A DNA stretch of 64,000 bases, from contig NC_017941.2 in the NCBI RefSeq assembly GCF_000306765.2, forward strand, positions 620,001-684,000. The letters are read 5' to 3'. Of the stretch, positions 8,926 through 16,466 are shown one piece after another. The notes under the pieces were generated by a model. The model saw only the letters and a list, made by a program, of their open reading frames with translations. It was not told where the DNA came from and did no database searches. The position numbers and the translations under genes are program-made. Source of the stretch: Haloferax mediterranei ATCC 33500. Lineage in GTDB: Archaea; Halobacteriota; Halobacteria; Halobacteriales; Haloferacaceae. How positions within the stretch are numbered: the stretch's first letter is position 1; each line of letters opens with the position of its first letter.

Positions 8926-9000
8926 AGCGGGATGGGATAGCCAGGAGATTCCGCCGGGCTCATAACCCGGAGATCGGTAGTTCAAATCTACCTCCCGCTA
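8926..9000 (+). tRNA. Initiator tRNA-Met (CAU)
   Basis: 75 bases fold as a cloverleaf: acceptor AGCGGGA pairs with TCCCGCT, discriminator A at 9000; anticodon loop CTCATAA closed by CCGGG/CCCGG; T-loop TTCAAAT closed by GGTAG/CTACC. The A1:U72 end pair and three G:C pairs next to the anticodon loop are the marks of archaeal initiator tRNA rather than elongator tRNA-Met. No intron and CCA is not encoded. The 3' end is repeated at 9117-9139, so this gene appears to have served as an integration target. Confidence 0.96.
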
Positions 9001-9002
9001 TG
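8980..9002 (+). repeat. 23-base direct repeat, copy 1 (tRNA 3' end, attachment-site-like)
   Basis: The last 21 bases of the tRNA (T-loop and 3' acceptor strand) plus TG. It is identical to copy 2 at 9117-9139. Duplication of a tRNA 3' end is the classic scar of site-specific integration by an archaeal tyrosine recombinase. Confidence 0.85.
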
Positions 9003-9007
9003 GTTTT

Positions 9008-9063
9008 GCCGACCTCAACTCCTGAGCGCCGAGGCTCGTCTCGGCGCGACCCCTGAGGTCGGC
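9008..9063. other. Nested hairpin between the tRNA-end repeats
   Basis: GCCGACCTCA at 9008-9017 pairs with TGAGGTCGGC at 9054-9063 (10 bp), and inside it GCGCCGAG at 9026-9033 pairs with CTCGGCGC at 9040-9047 (8 bp, six-base loop). It could act as a terminator or processing structure after the tRNA, or as part of the inserted element. Confidence 0.6.
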
Positions 9064-9079
9064 TTCATAGCACAGTAGG

Positions 9080-9123
9080 TTTGAACCAGCGAGCAACGCG
9101 AAGCGTTGCGAGTGTGGTTCAAA
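9080..9123. repeat. Inverted repeat ending inside the second tRNA-end copy
   Basis: TTTGAACCA at 9080-9088 is the reverse complement of TGGTTCAAA at 9115-9123, which overlaps the second tRNA-end repeat. Inside, GCAACGC at 9093-9099 pairs with GCGTTGC at 9103-9109 across a GAA loop. The result is a 44-base imperfect hairpin whose right foot is the T-loop sequence. Confidence 0.7.
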
Positions 9124-9139
9124 TCTACCTCCCGCTATG
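9117..9139 (+). repeat. 23-base direct repeat, copy 2 (attachment-site-like)
   Basis: Exact copy of 8980-9002, 137 bases downstream. Only the tRNA 3' end is present, so this is not a second tRNA. No integrase gene lies nearby. From 9140 to the next start at 9299 there is no gene or structure I can support. Confidence 0.85.
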
Positions 9140-9298
9140 CTCCTGAAAATCACACACCCAAGCGGCGCGTCTTGTCGCGCCGTCATTTCTGGGATACGTT
9201 GTAACTCGGATGTACTGACACCCGAACAGTCAACCTTGCCAATAGGGTTTTCAGGATAGTAGCCACATTCTCCGTGACGAAACACCTGAGGTTTACAC

Positions 9299-9781
9299 AT
9301 GTCTATCCAGTCCCCGGTAAGAGCACTCCCTCGCTTCCTCACCGTCGAAGTCTTCCTCGTCTTCGTGTTCCTGTGTTCGGGCGTGGTTCCCTACGTGGTG
9401 TTCACGAAGACAGAACTGACCGTTCCACCGGGGTTCGGGAACATGTGGGGAATCGCACTCGGGGCGTTGGGGATACTCTGGGCCGTTCTTCTCATTCACG
9501 CGGCCGTCGATGGGTGGCGTCTGGTTCGGAACCGTAAACTCGATGGACTCGGCGGACGTTCTGTTATCGTCCACAGTCTCTTTCGGGTGGTCGAGACGCT
9601 CAGTGCCCTCGTCGCTCCGGTACTGCCGTTTATGATCATGGACAGGTCTTCGGACGCACCACTCCCTCCCGGTGCCGCCGTCGCAATTGCGCTCTTCGTC
9701 GCTGCGCCGTTGGCTATCGCCAGCCTCACCGTCCTCCTACACGCTGGCTGGATGCTGTGGACCGCGCGGGTGAGTGTGTAG
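9299..9781 (+). CDS. Membrane protein of unknown function
   Basis: 160 residues. I do not recognise the family. About four hydrophobic segments are visible: residues 12-34, 50-70, 92-113 and 123-150, with a short basic loop (RLVRNRKLDGLGGR) after the second, suggesting a cytoplasmic connection. No enzymatic motif. The ATG at 9299 gives the compact N-terminus MSIQSPVRALPRFLTVEVF. It lies just after the tRNA repeat region and before a Rieske gene 75 bases downstream in the same direction; no functional link is evident. Confidence 0.65.
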   Translation: MSIQSPVRALPRFLTVEVFLVFVFLCSGVVPYVVFTKTELTVPPGFGNMWGIALGALGILWAVLLIHAAVDGWRLVRNRKLDGLGGRSVIVHSLFRVVETLSALVAPVLPFMIMDRSSDAPLPPGAAVAIALFVAAPLAIASLTVLLHAGWMLWTARVSV

Positions 9782-9856
9782 TATTCATCCGTTCTCCCAC
9801 CAGCACCGCCGACTATTTCCGAAGGAGATTTTCCACACCACCCTAACGGGAGCACA

Positions 9857-10273
9857 ATGAGCGACCTCGAACGAATCTGCTCGGTCGACGACGTACCCGA
9901 GGACACGACCTTTCTCTTCCGAGTATGCGGGGACGACGACGAGGAGCGCGAAGCGATACTCGTTCGCACCGATGACGGCATTCAGGCGTGGCTGAACTAC
10001 TGTATGCACCTGACGCACATCAAACTCGACAAAGGGTCGGGCGCGACGATGCGCAACGGCGAGGTCATCTGCGAGAACCACGGCGCGTACTTCGAGGCCG
10101 ATACGGGCTACTGTAACTACGGGCCGTGCGAGGGCGCGGTTCTCGACGACCTGGACCTCACCATCGACGGCGACCACGTCTTTCTCTCCGACGACGACTT
10201 CTCGTTTGTCGGGACTGGTCCCATCGAGACCGACCCCGTGGACCGAAGTTCGAGTTCGAACGTCGAATTCTGA
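9857..10273 (+). CDS. Rieske [2Fe-2S] domain protein
   Basis: 138 residues. Both cluster-ligand pairs are present: CMHLTH (C..H, about residues 50-55, where the usual CxH box is slightly expanded) and CENHGAYFEADTGYC (about 74-88). This is a stand-alone soluble Rieske ferredoxin rather than a bc1 subunit, as there is no membrane anchor or signal peptide. Partner oxygenase or oxidase genes are absent. The acidic tail (VDRSSSSNVEF) is unremarkable for a halophile. Convergent with the pabC gene, whose stop lies 22 bases away. Confidence 0.9.
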   Translation: MSDLERICSVDDVPEDTTFLFRVCGDDDEEREAILVRTDDGIQAWLNYCMHLTHIKLDKGSGATMRNGEVICENHGAYFEADTGYCNYGPCEGAVLDDLDLTIDGDHVFLSDDDFSFVGTGPIETDPVDRSSSSNVEF

Positions 10274-10294
10274 GCAGGCCCGATTCGGGTGTCG

Positions 10295-11185
10295 CTACTT
10301 CTCGTCGCCGTAGTGTCGCCGCTCCACGTAGTCGTCGTAGAGTCGCGCGAGCAGTTTCGTCACCGGACCGTCGCCGATGGCGATACCGTCGACTGTTTCG
10401 ACGGGTCGGAGTTCCCACGTCGAATTCGTGAGAAACGCCTCGTTAGCCCCGCGCACGTCATCGGGGGTGTATCGTTGCTCCCGAATCGGGATATTTTCCT
10501 GTCGGGCGAGGTCCAAGACGACTCTGCGTGTAATTCCCGGGAGAACCGGCCCGTCGAGACTGGGCGTGCAGAGCGCGTTGTCGTCGACGAAAAAGAGGTT
10601 ACTCGTCGCGCCTTCGGTGACGTAGCCCTCGGAGTCGAGCATGAGCGCCTCGTCAGCGCCGGTTACTCGAAGCTCGGTTCGTGCGAGAATGCCGTTGAGA
10701 TAGTTGTGGGTCTTCGCCCGAGCGGGAAGCGCACGGTCCGAGATGCGGCGCGTTCGAACCGTCTGCACTGCCGCGGGGCCGTCCCAGACGGGGTCCGACC
10801 CGCGGCCGCCTCGCGGGAGCGGTTCGACGATGACGACGACCCGCGGGTCGACCGCCTCGGCGGGGGTGAGACGACCGGGTTGGCTCCCACGAGTGATGGA
10901 CAGTCGGACGTAGGCGTCCGCGAAGTCGTTCGCGGCTACCGTCTCGTCGATTCGGCGCAGGAGGTCGTCATCGGAGAGTCCGTGGTCCATCCCGAGTATA
11001 TCGCACGTCTCAGCGAGTCTGTCTGCGTGTGCGCCCCAGTGGAACACGTCGCCGCCGTAGGCGCGGAGCGTCTCGAAGGCGGCGTCTCCGTAGAGAAAGC
11101 CGCGGTCAGTGACCGGAACCGATGCCTCGTCCGCGGGGACGAGGTCGCCGTCGACGTGATAGAGGTGTTTTGAATCGTCAGTCAT
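10295..11185 (-). CDS. pabC: Class IV aminotransferase, probable aminodeoxychorismate lyase
   Basis: 296 residues, family length. PLP-enzyme class IV features: DRGFLYGDAAFETLRAY near the N-terminus, AKTHNYLNGILA with the PLP lysine at about residue 163, and SEGYVTEGATSNLFF with the PLP-anchoring glutamate. Class IV includes branched-chain aminotransferase, D-amino-acid aminotransferase and aminodeoxychorismate lyase; sequence alone does not separate them well, but the position directly after pabA (8-base overlap) and pabB strongly favours lyase activity releasing p-aminobenzoate. Haloarchaea need pABA for folate, so the three genes form one pathway operon. Confidence 0.85.
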   Translation of the reverse strand: MTDDSKHLYHVDGDLVPADEASVPVTDRGFLYGDAAFETLRAYGGDVFHWGAHADRLAETCDILGMDHGLSDDDLLRRIDETVAANDFADAYVRLSITRGSQPGRLTPAEAVDPRVVVIVEPLPRGGRGSDPVWDGPAAVQTVRTRRISDRALPARAKTHNYLNGILARTELRVTGADEALMLDSEGYVTEGATSNLFFVDDNALCTPSLDGPVLPGITRRVVLDLARQENIPIREQRYTPDDVRGANEAFLTNSTWELRPVETVDGIAIGDGPVTKLLARLYDDYVERRHYGDEK

Positions 11186-11891
11186 CGTTTACCCTCCACG
11201 CCTCGGTCGCCGGACCTTCGCCCGCAGCGATTGAGACGAAGTTGCGAACGATGTCTTTCCCCGACTCGGTGAGAATACTCTCGGGGTGGAATTGGACACC
11301 GATGTGGGGTTTCTCGCGGTGGCGGACACCCATCACGACCGATGTTTCGTCCGCGTCGTCGGCCGCTGTGTTGTCGTCGGCCGCTGTGTTGTCGTCGGCC
11401 GCTGTGTCGTCGTCGTTGTCAACCGAATCATTCCCTCCTGCTTCGGCGACCGTGTATGCGGTCACGACCAATTCGTCCGGAATGTCGTCGTGTTCGACTG
11501 CAAGCGAGTGGTAGCGTCCGACCTCGATTCGGTCGGGGAGGTCGGTGAAGACACCTCGGCCGTCGTGTTCGACCAGCGATGGCTTCCCGTGAACGACTTC
11601 GGGGGCGTGGCCGACGGGTGACCCGAGGGCGGCGCACAGCGACTGGTGGCCGAGACAGACGCCGAGTGTCGGGTAGTCGAGGTCGCGGAAGACGGGTATC
11701 GAGACACCGGCGTCGGCAGGTGTTCCCGGGCCGGGCGAGACGATGATGCCATCCGGGTCGATGTCACGGATATTATCGGTCGAAAGCGCGTCGTTGCGGT
11801 AGACGACCACGTCGTCGGCGAACTCGCCCACGTACTGCACGAGATTGTAGGCGAACGAGTCGTAGTTGTCGATGACGAGGATGCGGGTCAT
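11178..11891 (-). CDS. pabA: Glutamine amidotransferase subunit of aminodeoxychorismate (or anthranilate) synthase
   Basis: 237 residues, about 40 more than typical. Class I GATase: [17 protein letters not shown] at the start, nucleophile cysteine in [14 protein letters not shown] (about residue 79), and the His-Glu pair in [10 protein letters not shown] near the end. The extra length is an acidic insertion just before the [17 protein letters not shown] region, made of three near-perfect DNTAAD units. It supplies ammonia to PabB, whose gene overlaps by 4 bases (ATGA). PabA/TrpG proteins can serve both pathways, so an anthranilate role is possible, but pabC downstream favours pABA. Confidence 0.9.
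   Translation of the reverse strand: MTRILVIDNYDSFAYNLVQYVGEFADDVVVYRNDALSTDNIRDIDPDGIIVSPGPGTPADAGVSIPVFRDLDYPTLGVCLGHQSLCAALGSPVGHAPEVVHGKPSLVEHDGRGVFTDLPDRIEVGRYHSLAVEHDDIPDELVVTAYTVAEAGGNDSVDNDDDTAADDNTAADDNTAADDADETSVVMGVRHREKPHIGVQFHPESILTESGKDIVRNFVSIAAGEGPATEAWRVNDD
11355..11408 (-). repeat. 18-base tandem repeat (3 units) inside pabA
   Basis: Three consecutive 18-base units (11355-11372, 11373-11390, 11391-11408), the last differing by one base. They encode a repeated D-N-T-A-A-D hexapeptide in the acidic insertion of the amidotransferase. In-frame units of this kind expand and shrink by slippage, so length should vary between strains. Confidence 0.9.
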
Positions 11892-13408
11892 TGGTCAGTC
11901 TCCACTGATTGGTCGGCTTCCACTCCCACGGTCATCTTTGCACAGTCGCCGAGCGCCTCGTTGATAGCGGTGACGAGGGCACGGGCTTTCGCCAGCGTCT
12001 CGTCGTACTCGCGCTCGGGGTCGGAATCGTGGACGATGCCCGCGCCGACGCGGAGATGGTACTCGTCGCGGAAACGCACCAGCGTCCGGATGATGATGTT
12101 CAGCACCGCCCGGTCGTCGAATCCGATGGCGAACATGCTCCCGGTGTAGGGGCCGCGGCGGGTCGATTCGAGTTCGTCGATAATCTCCATCGTCCGGGGC
12201 TTCGGCGCGCCGGTGATGGTTCCACCGGGGAAGACCGCCGCGATGGCGTCGGCGAGTGTCGTCCCCGAACGTCGCGTTCCTTCGACCAGCGACACGAGAT
12301 GCATAACCTCGGAATAGCGGTCGACGCGGCGGTATTCAGTCACTTCGACCGACCCGTACTCGGAGACCTTCCCGAGGTCGTTCCGTTCGAGGTCGACGAG
12401 CATCGCGTGTTCTGCCCGCTCTTTTTCGTCCGTCGTCAAGTCGACTTCCAGCGCCTCGTCTTCTTCGGGGGTCTCGCCTCGCGGTCGTGTCCCGGCGATT
12501 GGCTCCGTGGCGAGTCGGTCGCCGTCGACGCGGAGGAGGAGTTCGGGACTCGCGCTTACGAGGTCGACGCCGGGGAGTTCGAGAAGACCGGAGTACGGCG
12601 CGGGGTTGACCTGCCGGAGTGCGGCGAAGGCATCGACCGGATGGACTGCGGCGGGTGCGACGAGTCGCTGCGAGAGGTTCGCCTGAAACGTGTCGCCATC
12701 GCGGATGTACTGCTTCGCCGCTCGGACGCGGTCGGCGAACGCCTCTCGACCACAGGCGCTCTCGAATTGTGCCTTGTCGGATTCGACGGGGGACTCGACC
12801 GGTTCGGGGTCACCTTCGACTGCTTCGGTAGCGAGTTCGGTTGCCCGCTCGCGTGCTTCGTCGTAGGTCACATCGAGGTCGACATCGTCGCCGACTTCCG
12901 GACAGCACGTAATTCGGAGTTCCGCCCTGTCGCCCGTCCGCGGTTCGTCCCACGATGCGACGAGGTCGTACAGGCCGAGTTGCAGGTGCGGGAGTCCTCT
13001 GTCGTCGGTCGTGTGCTCGGGTAGCGATTCGAGTTCGCGGGCGACGTCGTAGGAGAGCCACCCGAACAGGCCGCAGGGGTACGGAACATCGCACTCACCG
13101 CGGGCGAGCGTTTGCGAGTCCACGAGTCCTTCGAGCGCGGCGAGCGTGGGTGCTGTCTCGGTCTCGCTGACAGCCGAGTTACTGACTGTGAGGCGTTCGA
13201 CGGGGTCGATACCGAACGCCCCCCAGCCGGGTTGGCCGCCAGTCGTCTCGTAAAAGAAGCCGCCAGAACCCTGCCGCGTGCGCCGATAGGCGTCGAAGGG
13301 GTCCGAGACGGGAACCCGAACTTCGACGGGAACGCGCGCACCGTCGGGTGCAGCCTCGGCGGTCGCGCGAAAGTCGTCGCGGTCGGTGACGACGGTCGGT
13401 GCGGTCAT
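11888..13408 (-). CDS. pabB: Chorismate-utilising synthase component I, probable aminodeoxychorismate synthase
   Basis: About 506 residues from the ATG at 13408 ([12 protein letters not shown]; an in-frame ATG 9 bases earlier is also possible). The C-terminal chorismate-binding domain is complete: [63 protein letters not shown] and GSMFAIGF. The PIAGT motif carries alanine where E. coli PabB has its catalytic lysine (PIKGT), a state usual in TrpE-like enzymes and in some PabB groups. Assignment to pABA rather than tryptophan therefore depends on the adjacent pabA and pabC. First gene of the operon. Confidence 0.85.
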   Translation of the reverse strand: MTAPTVVTDRDDFRATAEAAPDGARVPVEVRVPVSDPFDAYRRTRQGSGGFFYETTGGQPGWGAFGIDPVERLTVSNSAVSETETAPTLAALEGLVDSQTLARGECDVPYPCGLFGWLSYDVARELESLPEHTTDDRGLPHLQLGLYDLVASWDEPRTGDRAELRITCCPEVGDDVDLDVTYDEARERATELATEAVEGDPEPVESPVESDKAQFESACGREAFADRVRAAKQYIRDGDTFQANLSQRLVAPAAVHPVDAFAALRQVNPAPYSGLLELPGVDLVSASPELLLRVDGDRLATEPIAGTRPRGETPEEDEALEVDLTTDEKERAEHAMLVDLERNDLGKVSEYGSVEVTEYRRVDRYSEVMHLVSLVEGTRRSGTTLADAIAAVFPGGTITGAPKPRTMEIIDELESTRRGPYTGSMFAIGFDDRAVLNIIIRTLVRFRDEYHLRVGAGIVHDSDPEREYDETLAKARALVTAINEALGDCAKMTVGVEADQSVETDQ

Positions 13409-13557
13409 TACTCGCACCTGTCGGTGCGTCGGGTAAACGGTTTCGCGACGTGTCTCGTCTGTGTCGTCAATGCTGGGAACCGCGAGAAGAGAGCGCCCGG
13501 GGCCGGAAGAAATGTAGTCTCAAAAACTGGAGAGCTGCCAGCTTAGTGATGGAGTGG

Positions 13558-14322
13558 TTATTCGGCGGCGCGGTCAATCCAGCGCTGGACGCGCTTCGGC
13601 GACACGTTGATATCGTCGCCGACTTCTTCAGCGTCGGCTCCAACGAGGTCTGCAACAGTCTCGATACCGATGTCAGAGAGACGGTCTGCGTATGCGGGAC
13701 CAATACCGCGAATCGTGTCGACAGAGGGGGATTCCTCGGCTGGTTCCTCGGGTTCTGGCTCGACCGCTTCGGCCGCAGGCTCGACTTCCTCGGTCTCTGC
13801 TTCGGACTCGACGTCTTCCGCTTCCTCGGCTTCCGGCTCGGGTTCTTCGGGTTCTGCTTTGGTCTCTTCAGCTTCCGCCCGTGACTCGCTCTCTGCCGCC
13901 TCGCCGATGTCTTCTTCGACACCTCCCTCAGGCTCTTTCTCGGCGGCAGCTTCTGGTTCCTCTTCGACGGTCTCGGCTGCTTCTTCCTCTGTCTCTTCGA
14001 CTGCCTCCGGCTCCGCTTCTTCGATAGCCTCGGCGGTCTCCTCTAGCTCGTCGGCCGTCTCCTCGGGCGTCGGCTCTTCTGCTTCTGTTTCCGCTTCCGC
14101 TTTCTCTTCCTCCGCTTCCGCTGCTTCCGCTTCCGCTTTCGTCTCCTCGACCGGTTCCTTGACGGCCGCTTCAGTCTCGACGCTCGGCTCTTCGCGCTCC
14201 GCTCGCGTGTCGCGTTCGACCGTAACGGTCGCTGTTTCGTCACGTCTCTCCTCCGAGGTGGACGACGAGTCGCCACCAAAGATGGATTTCCAGAGTGACA
14301 AGATAGTGTCAAGCAAGCCCAT
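13558..14322 (-). CDS. Very acidic protein with C-terminal helix-hairpin-helix domain
   Basis: 254 residues. Residues 1-16 (MGLLDTILSLWKSIFGG) form an amphipathic helix that could bind membrane or a partner. Residues about 20-200 are almost only Glu, Ala, Pro and Thr, a disordered low-complexity linker. The last 50 residues hold a helix-hairpin-helix motif (DTIRGIGPAYADRLSDIGI, then VADLVGADAEEVGDD and a final helix) of the kind that binds DNA backbone or forms small protein-interaction domains, as in RPA-linked or 'rpoA C-terminal-like' haloarchaeal proteins. Function unknown. Stands alone upstream of aroE (45-base gap); both read leftward, and aroE comes first in transcription. Confidence 0.7.
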   Translation of the reverse strand: MGLLDTILSLWKSIFGGDSSSTSEERRDETATVTVERDTRAEREEPSVETEAAVKEPVEETKAEAEAAEAEEEKAEAETEAEEPTPEETADELEETAEAIEEAEPEAVEETEEEAAETVEEEPEAAAEKEPEGGVEEDIGEAAESESRAEAEETKAEPEEPEPEAEEAEDVESEAETEEVEPAAEAVEPEPEEPAEESPSVDTIRGIGPAYADRLSDIGIETVADLVGADAEEVGDDINVSPKRVQRWIDRAAE

Positions 14323-14366
14323 GTTGCCTTCTCCTATGTGATTCCGTTATTTAAAAACCAGCGGCC

Positions 14367-15176
14367 TCAGTGCCTCTCGAGGCGAGTTCGAAGCGTCGTA
14401 TTCATCTCCTCGATTGGTGCATCGAGTCCGGTCCATAATTCGAATGCTTCGACCCCTTGCAAGAGGAGCATCCACGCCCCGTCGATGGTGACCGCGCCCG
14501 CGTCGGCCGCCTCGCGAAGGAGACGAGTTTCGAGCGGGGCGTACACCGCATCGAGGACGGCAAGGTCGCCATGGAGATGCGTGGCCGGAACGGGCGTCTC
14601 GTCGGGTGCTTCCATCCCCACGCTCGTCGCGTTGACGAGAACCGACGCGTCCTGAATCCGGTCGAGTGTATCCAGTCCGCCACCCGTCGCGCCCGGGACA
14701 ACATCGGCCAGTTCGCCCGCTGTTTCGGCGGTTCTGTTCGCAATGTGGACCGCTGCACCGGCGTCTGCGAGGGCGAATGCGGCGGCCCGGCCTGCTCCGC
14801 CAGCACCGACTACGACGGCATTTGCTCCGTCGAGGGAGATATCGTGTCGCTCGAATGCCCGTGTGACGCCTGCCGCGTCCGTGTTGTAGCCTTTGGGGTC
14901 GCCATCCTCGAAGTCGATGGTGTTGACTGCGCCGATTCGCGCGGCGAGCGGGTCGGGGTCGACGAGGTCGAGCACGTCCTGTTTGAAGGGAATCGTAACG
15001 TTGAGCCCAGCGATGCCGAGCGCGTCTGCGCCATCAACTGCCGCCTCGATGGCCGACGGTTCCGGTTCGAAGGTGACGTATCGCGCGTCGAGTCCGGTGT
15101 GCTCGTACGCCGCCTCGTGCATCGGCGGCGACAACGAATGGCCGACGGGGTTTCCGACGAGACCGTAGACTTGCAT
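14367..15176 (-). CDS. aroE: Shikimate dehydrogenase
   Basis: 269 residues from the ATG at 15176, chosen because [17 protein letters not shown] is the exact family N-terminus (longer upstream reading adds 44 unrelated residues). Key residues: SLSP loop, NVTIPFK with the catalytic lysine at about residue 66, NTD in GYNTDAAG, and the NADP-binding [19 protein letters not shown]. It reduces 3-dehydroshikimate in the common aromatic pathway leading to chorismate, the substrate of the pab genes 1 kb away, which is a sensible cluster although the genes are not in one operon. Confidence 0.95.
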   Translation of the reverse strand: MQVYGLVGNPVGHSLSPPMHEAAYEHTGLDARYVTFEPEPSAIEAAVDGADALGIAGLNVTIPFKQDVLDLVDPDPLAARIGAVNTIDFEDGDPKGYNTDAAGVTRAFERHDISLDGANAVVVGAGGAGRAAAFALADAGAAVHIANRTAETAGELADVVPGATGGGLDTLDRIQDASVLVNATSVGMEAPDETPVPATHLHGDLAVLDAVYAPLETRLLREAADAGAVTIDGAWMLLLQGVEAFELWTGLDAPIEEMNTTLRTRLERH

Positions 15177-15381
15177 GGGCGGGAGGAGTCCCGCCGGTGA
15201 TATAATTCGCCCGTCTGCGTCGGTTACCGCCGCGACTCGTCGGTTGTTTGCTGCTGTCGATGTGCTCTTTCGACGGTCGAGACTCGACGTGTCGTTCCCT
15301 GCTCTCATCTAGCATGACAATTTATGACGTTCGCTTCCCGGACCGGCGCGTTTTTGGTGTCCCGTTGGACTACTCCCGCGT

Positions 15382-16353
15382 ATGTCGGCTTTCGCAACCC
15401 TGCTATCCTTCGATACCGCCCTCCTCGTAGCCGGTATCGTTGCACTTTATCTCGGAGCCGAGGCGCTCGTCGAGGGTGCCTCACGACTTGCTATCGGTCT
15501 CGGTCTCCGTGCAGCCATCGTCGGCGTCACTATCGTCGCGTTCGCGACGACCACACCCGAACTGTTCGTCGCCGTACTGAGTGGTCTCGGCTATAGTTCC
15601 GACCTCGGACTTGGTGCCATCATCGGGTCGAACATCGCCAACATCGGGCTCGTGTTGGGTATCTCTGCGCTCATCCAACCGATGGCCGTCTCGACGTCGA
15701 CGCTTCGGAGACACGTCCCGTTCATGGTCACCGCCGCGATTGCGCTCGTCGTCCTCGGGATGGACGGACGACTGAGTGCAATCGACGGGGGTATCCTTCT
15801 CCTGATTCTCGGGGCTTTCACGTCATTCCTGCTCTACCGCGCACGGTCGACGAAGGCCGACGCAATCGGTGCCGACGAGATAGATATCGAGGACGAAGAC
15901 GAGGTTTCGGCGCAGTTCAAAGACGTTCTCTACCTCGGTCTCGGTCTCCTGCTCCTGTTTGTCGGGTCGAACTGGCTCATTCAGGGTGGCAAGGGCCTAC
16001 TCGAAGCCTACGGGTTCAGCACCCGATTCATCGGACTGACTGTCCTCGCATTCGGGACCTCGCTTCCTGAACTCGCCGCGTCGGTCATCAGCGCCGTCCG
16101 CGGCGAGGCGGAGTTCAGCATCGGCAACGTTGTTGGGTCGAACATCTACAACGTCGTCGCCGTCCTCGGCATCCTCGCTATCATGGTTCCGGTGACCGTC
16201 CCGGCGAGCACCATCTCGCTCGACTTCCCAGCACTTCTCGTGTTCACCTTCGGCGTCATCGCCCTGATGCTCCGCAACTACGACGTGTCCAGACTCGACG
16301 GCGGTATCCTCGTCGGCGGCTATCTGGTGTTTTTCTGGCTCATCCTTCCGTAG
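15382..16353 (+). CDS. Calcium/sodium antiporter (CaCA superfamily, YrbG-like)
   Basis: 323 residues, about ten transmembrane helices, two inverted halves. Alpha-repeat 1: TTTPELFVAVLSG followed by IIGSNIANIGLVLGIS; alpha-repeat 2: FGTSLPELAASVISAVRGE and NVVGSNIYNVVAVLGI. An acidic loop (ADEIDIEDEDEVS, about residue 165) separates the halves. These motifs hold the ion-binding acidic and polar residues of the K-independent exchangers, which export Ca2+ in exchange for Na+. The first repeat reads TTTPEL in place of GTSLPEL, a small deviation at the pore. The following gene encodes a second, more divergent exchanger 113 bases downstream. Confidence 0.9.
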   Translation: MSAFATLLSFDTALLVAGIVALYLGAEALVEGASRLAIGLGLRAAIVGVTIVAFATTTPELFVAVLSGLGYSSDLGLGAIIGSNIANIGLVLGISALIQPMAVSTSTLRRHVPFMVTAAIALVVLGMDGRLSAIDGGILLLILGAFTSFLLYRARSTKADAIGADEIDIEDEDEVSAQFKDVLYLGLGLLLLFVGSNWLIQGGKGLLEAYGFSTRFIGLTVLAFGTSLPELAASVISAVRGEAEFSIGNVVGSNIYNVVAVLGILAIMVPVTVPASTISLDFPALLVFTFGVIALMLRNYDVSRLDGGILVGGYLVFFWLILP

Positions 16354-16466
16354 GCGGCAACTGATTTCAGTCGATACGCGACGTTCAGCGGCTTTCTCCG
16401 GCTCTCAGTACGACTTAGGGGTGAAACGCAAGAGCTACCGGGTCTGCCTTCGCTAGTGTAGGCACG

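Noticed and set aside
9117..9139. Second tRNA gene or tRNA pseudogene
   Set aside because: Only the 3' 21 bases are repeated; no acceptor 5' strand, D-arm or anticodon arm lies upstream.
8998..9342. 114-residue minus-strand frame downstream of the tRNA
   Set aside because: It reads through the duplicated tRNA end and the hairpins and has no recognisable features.
13607..14341. Serine-rich plus-strand frame opposite the acidic HhH protein
   Set aside because: Ser codons are the reverse complement of the Glu/Ala-rich linker; no start signals or domains.
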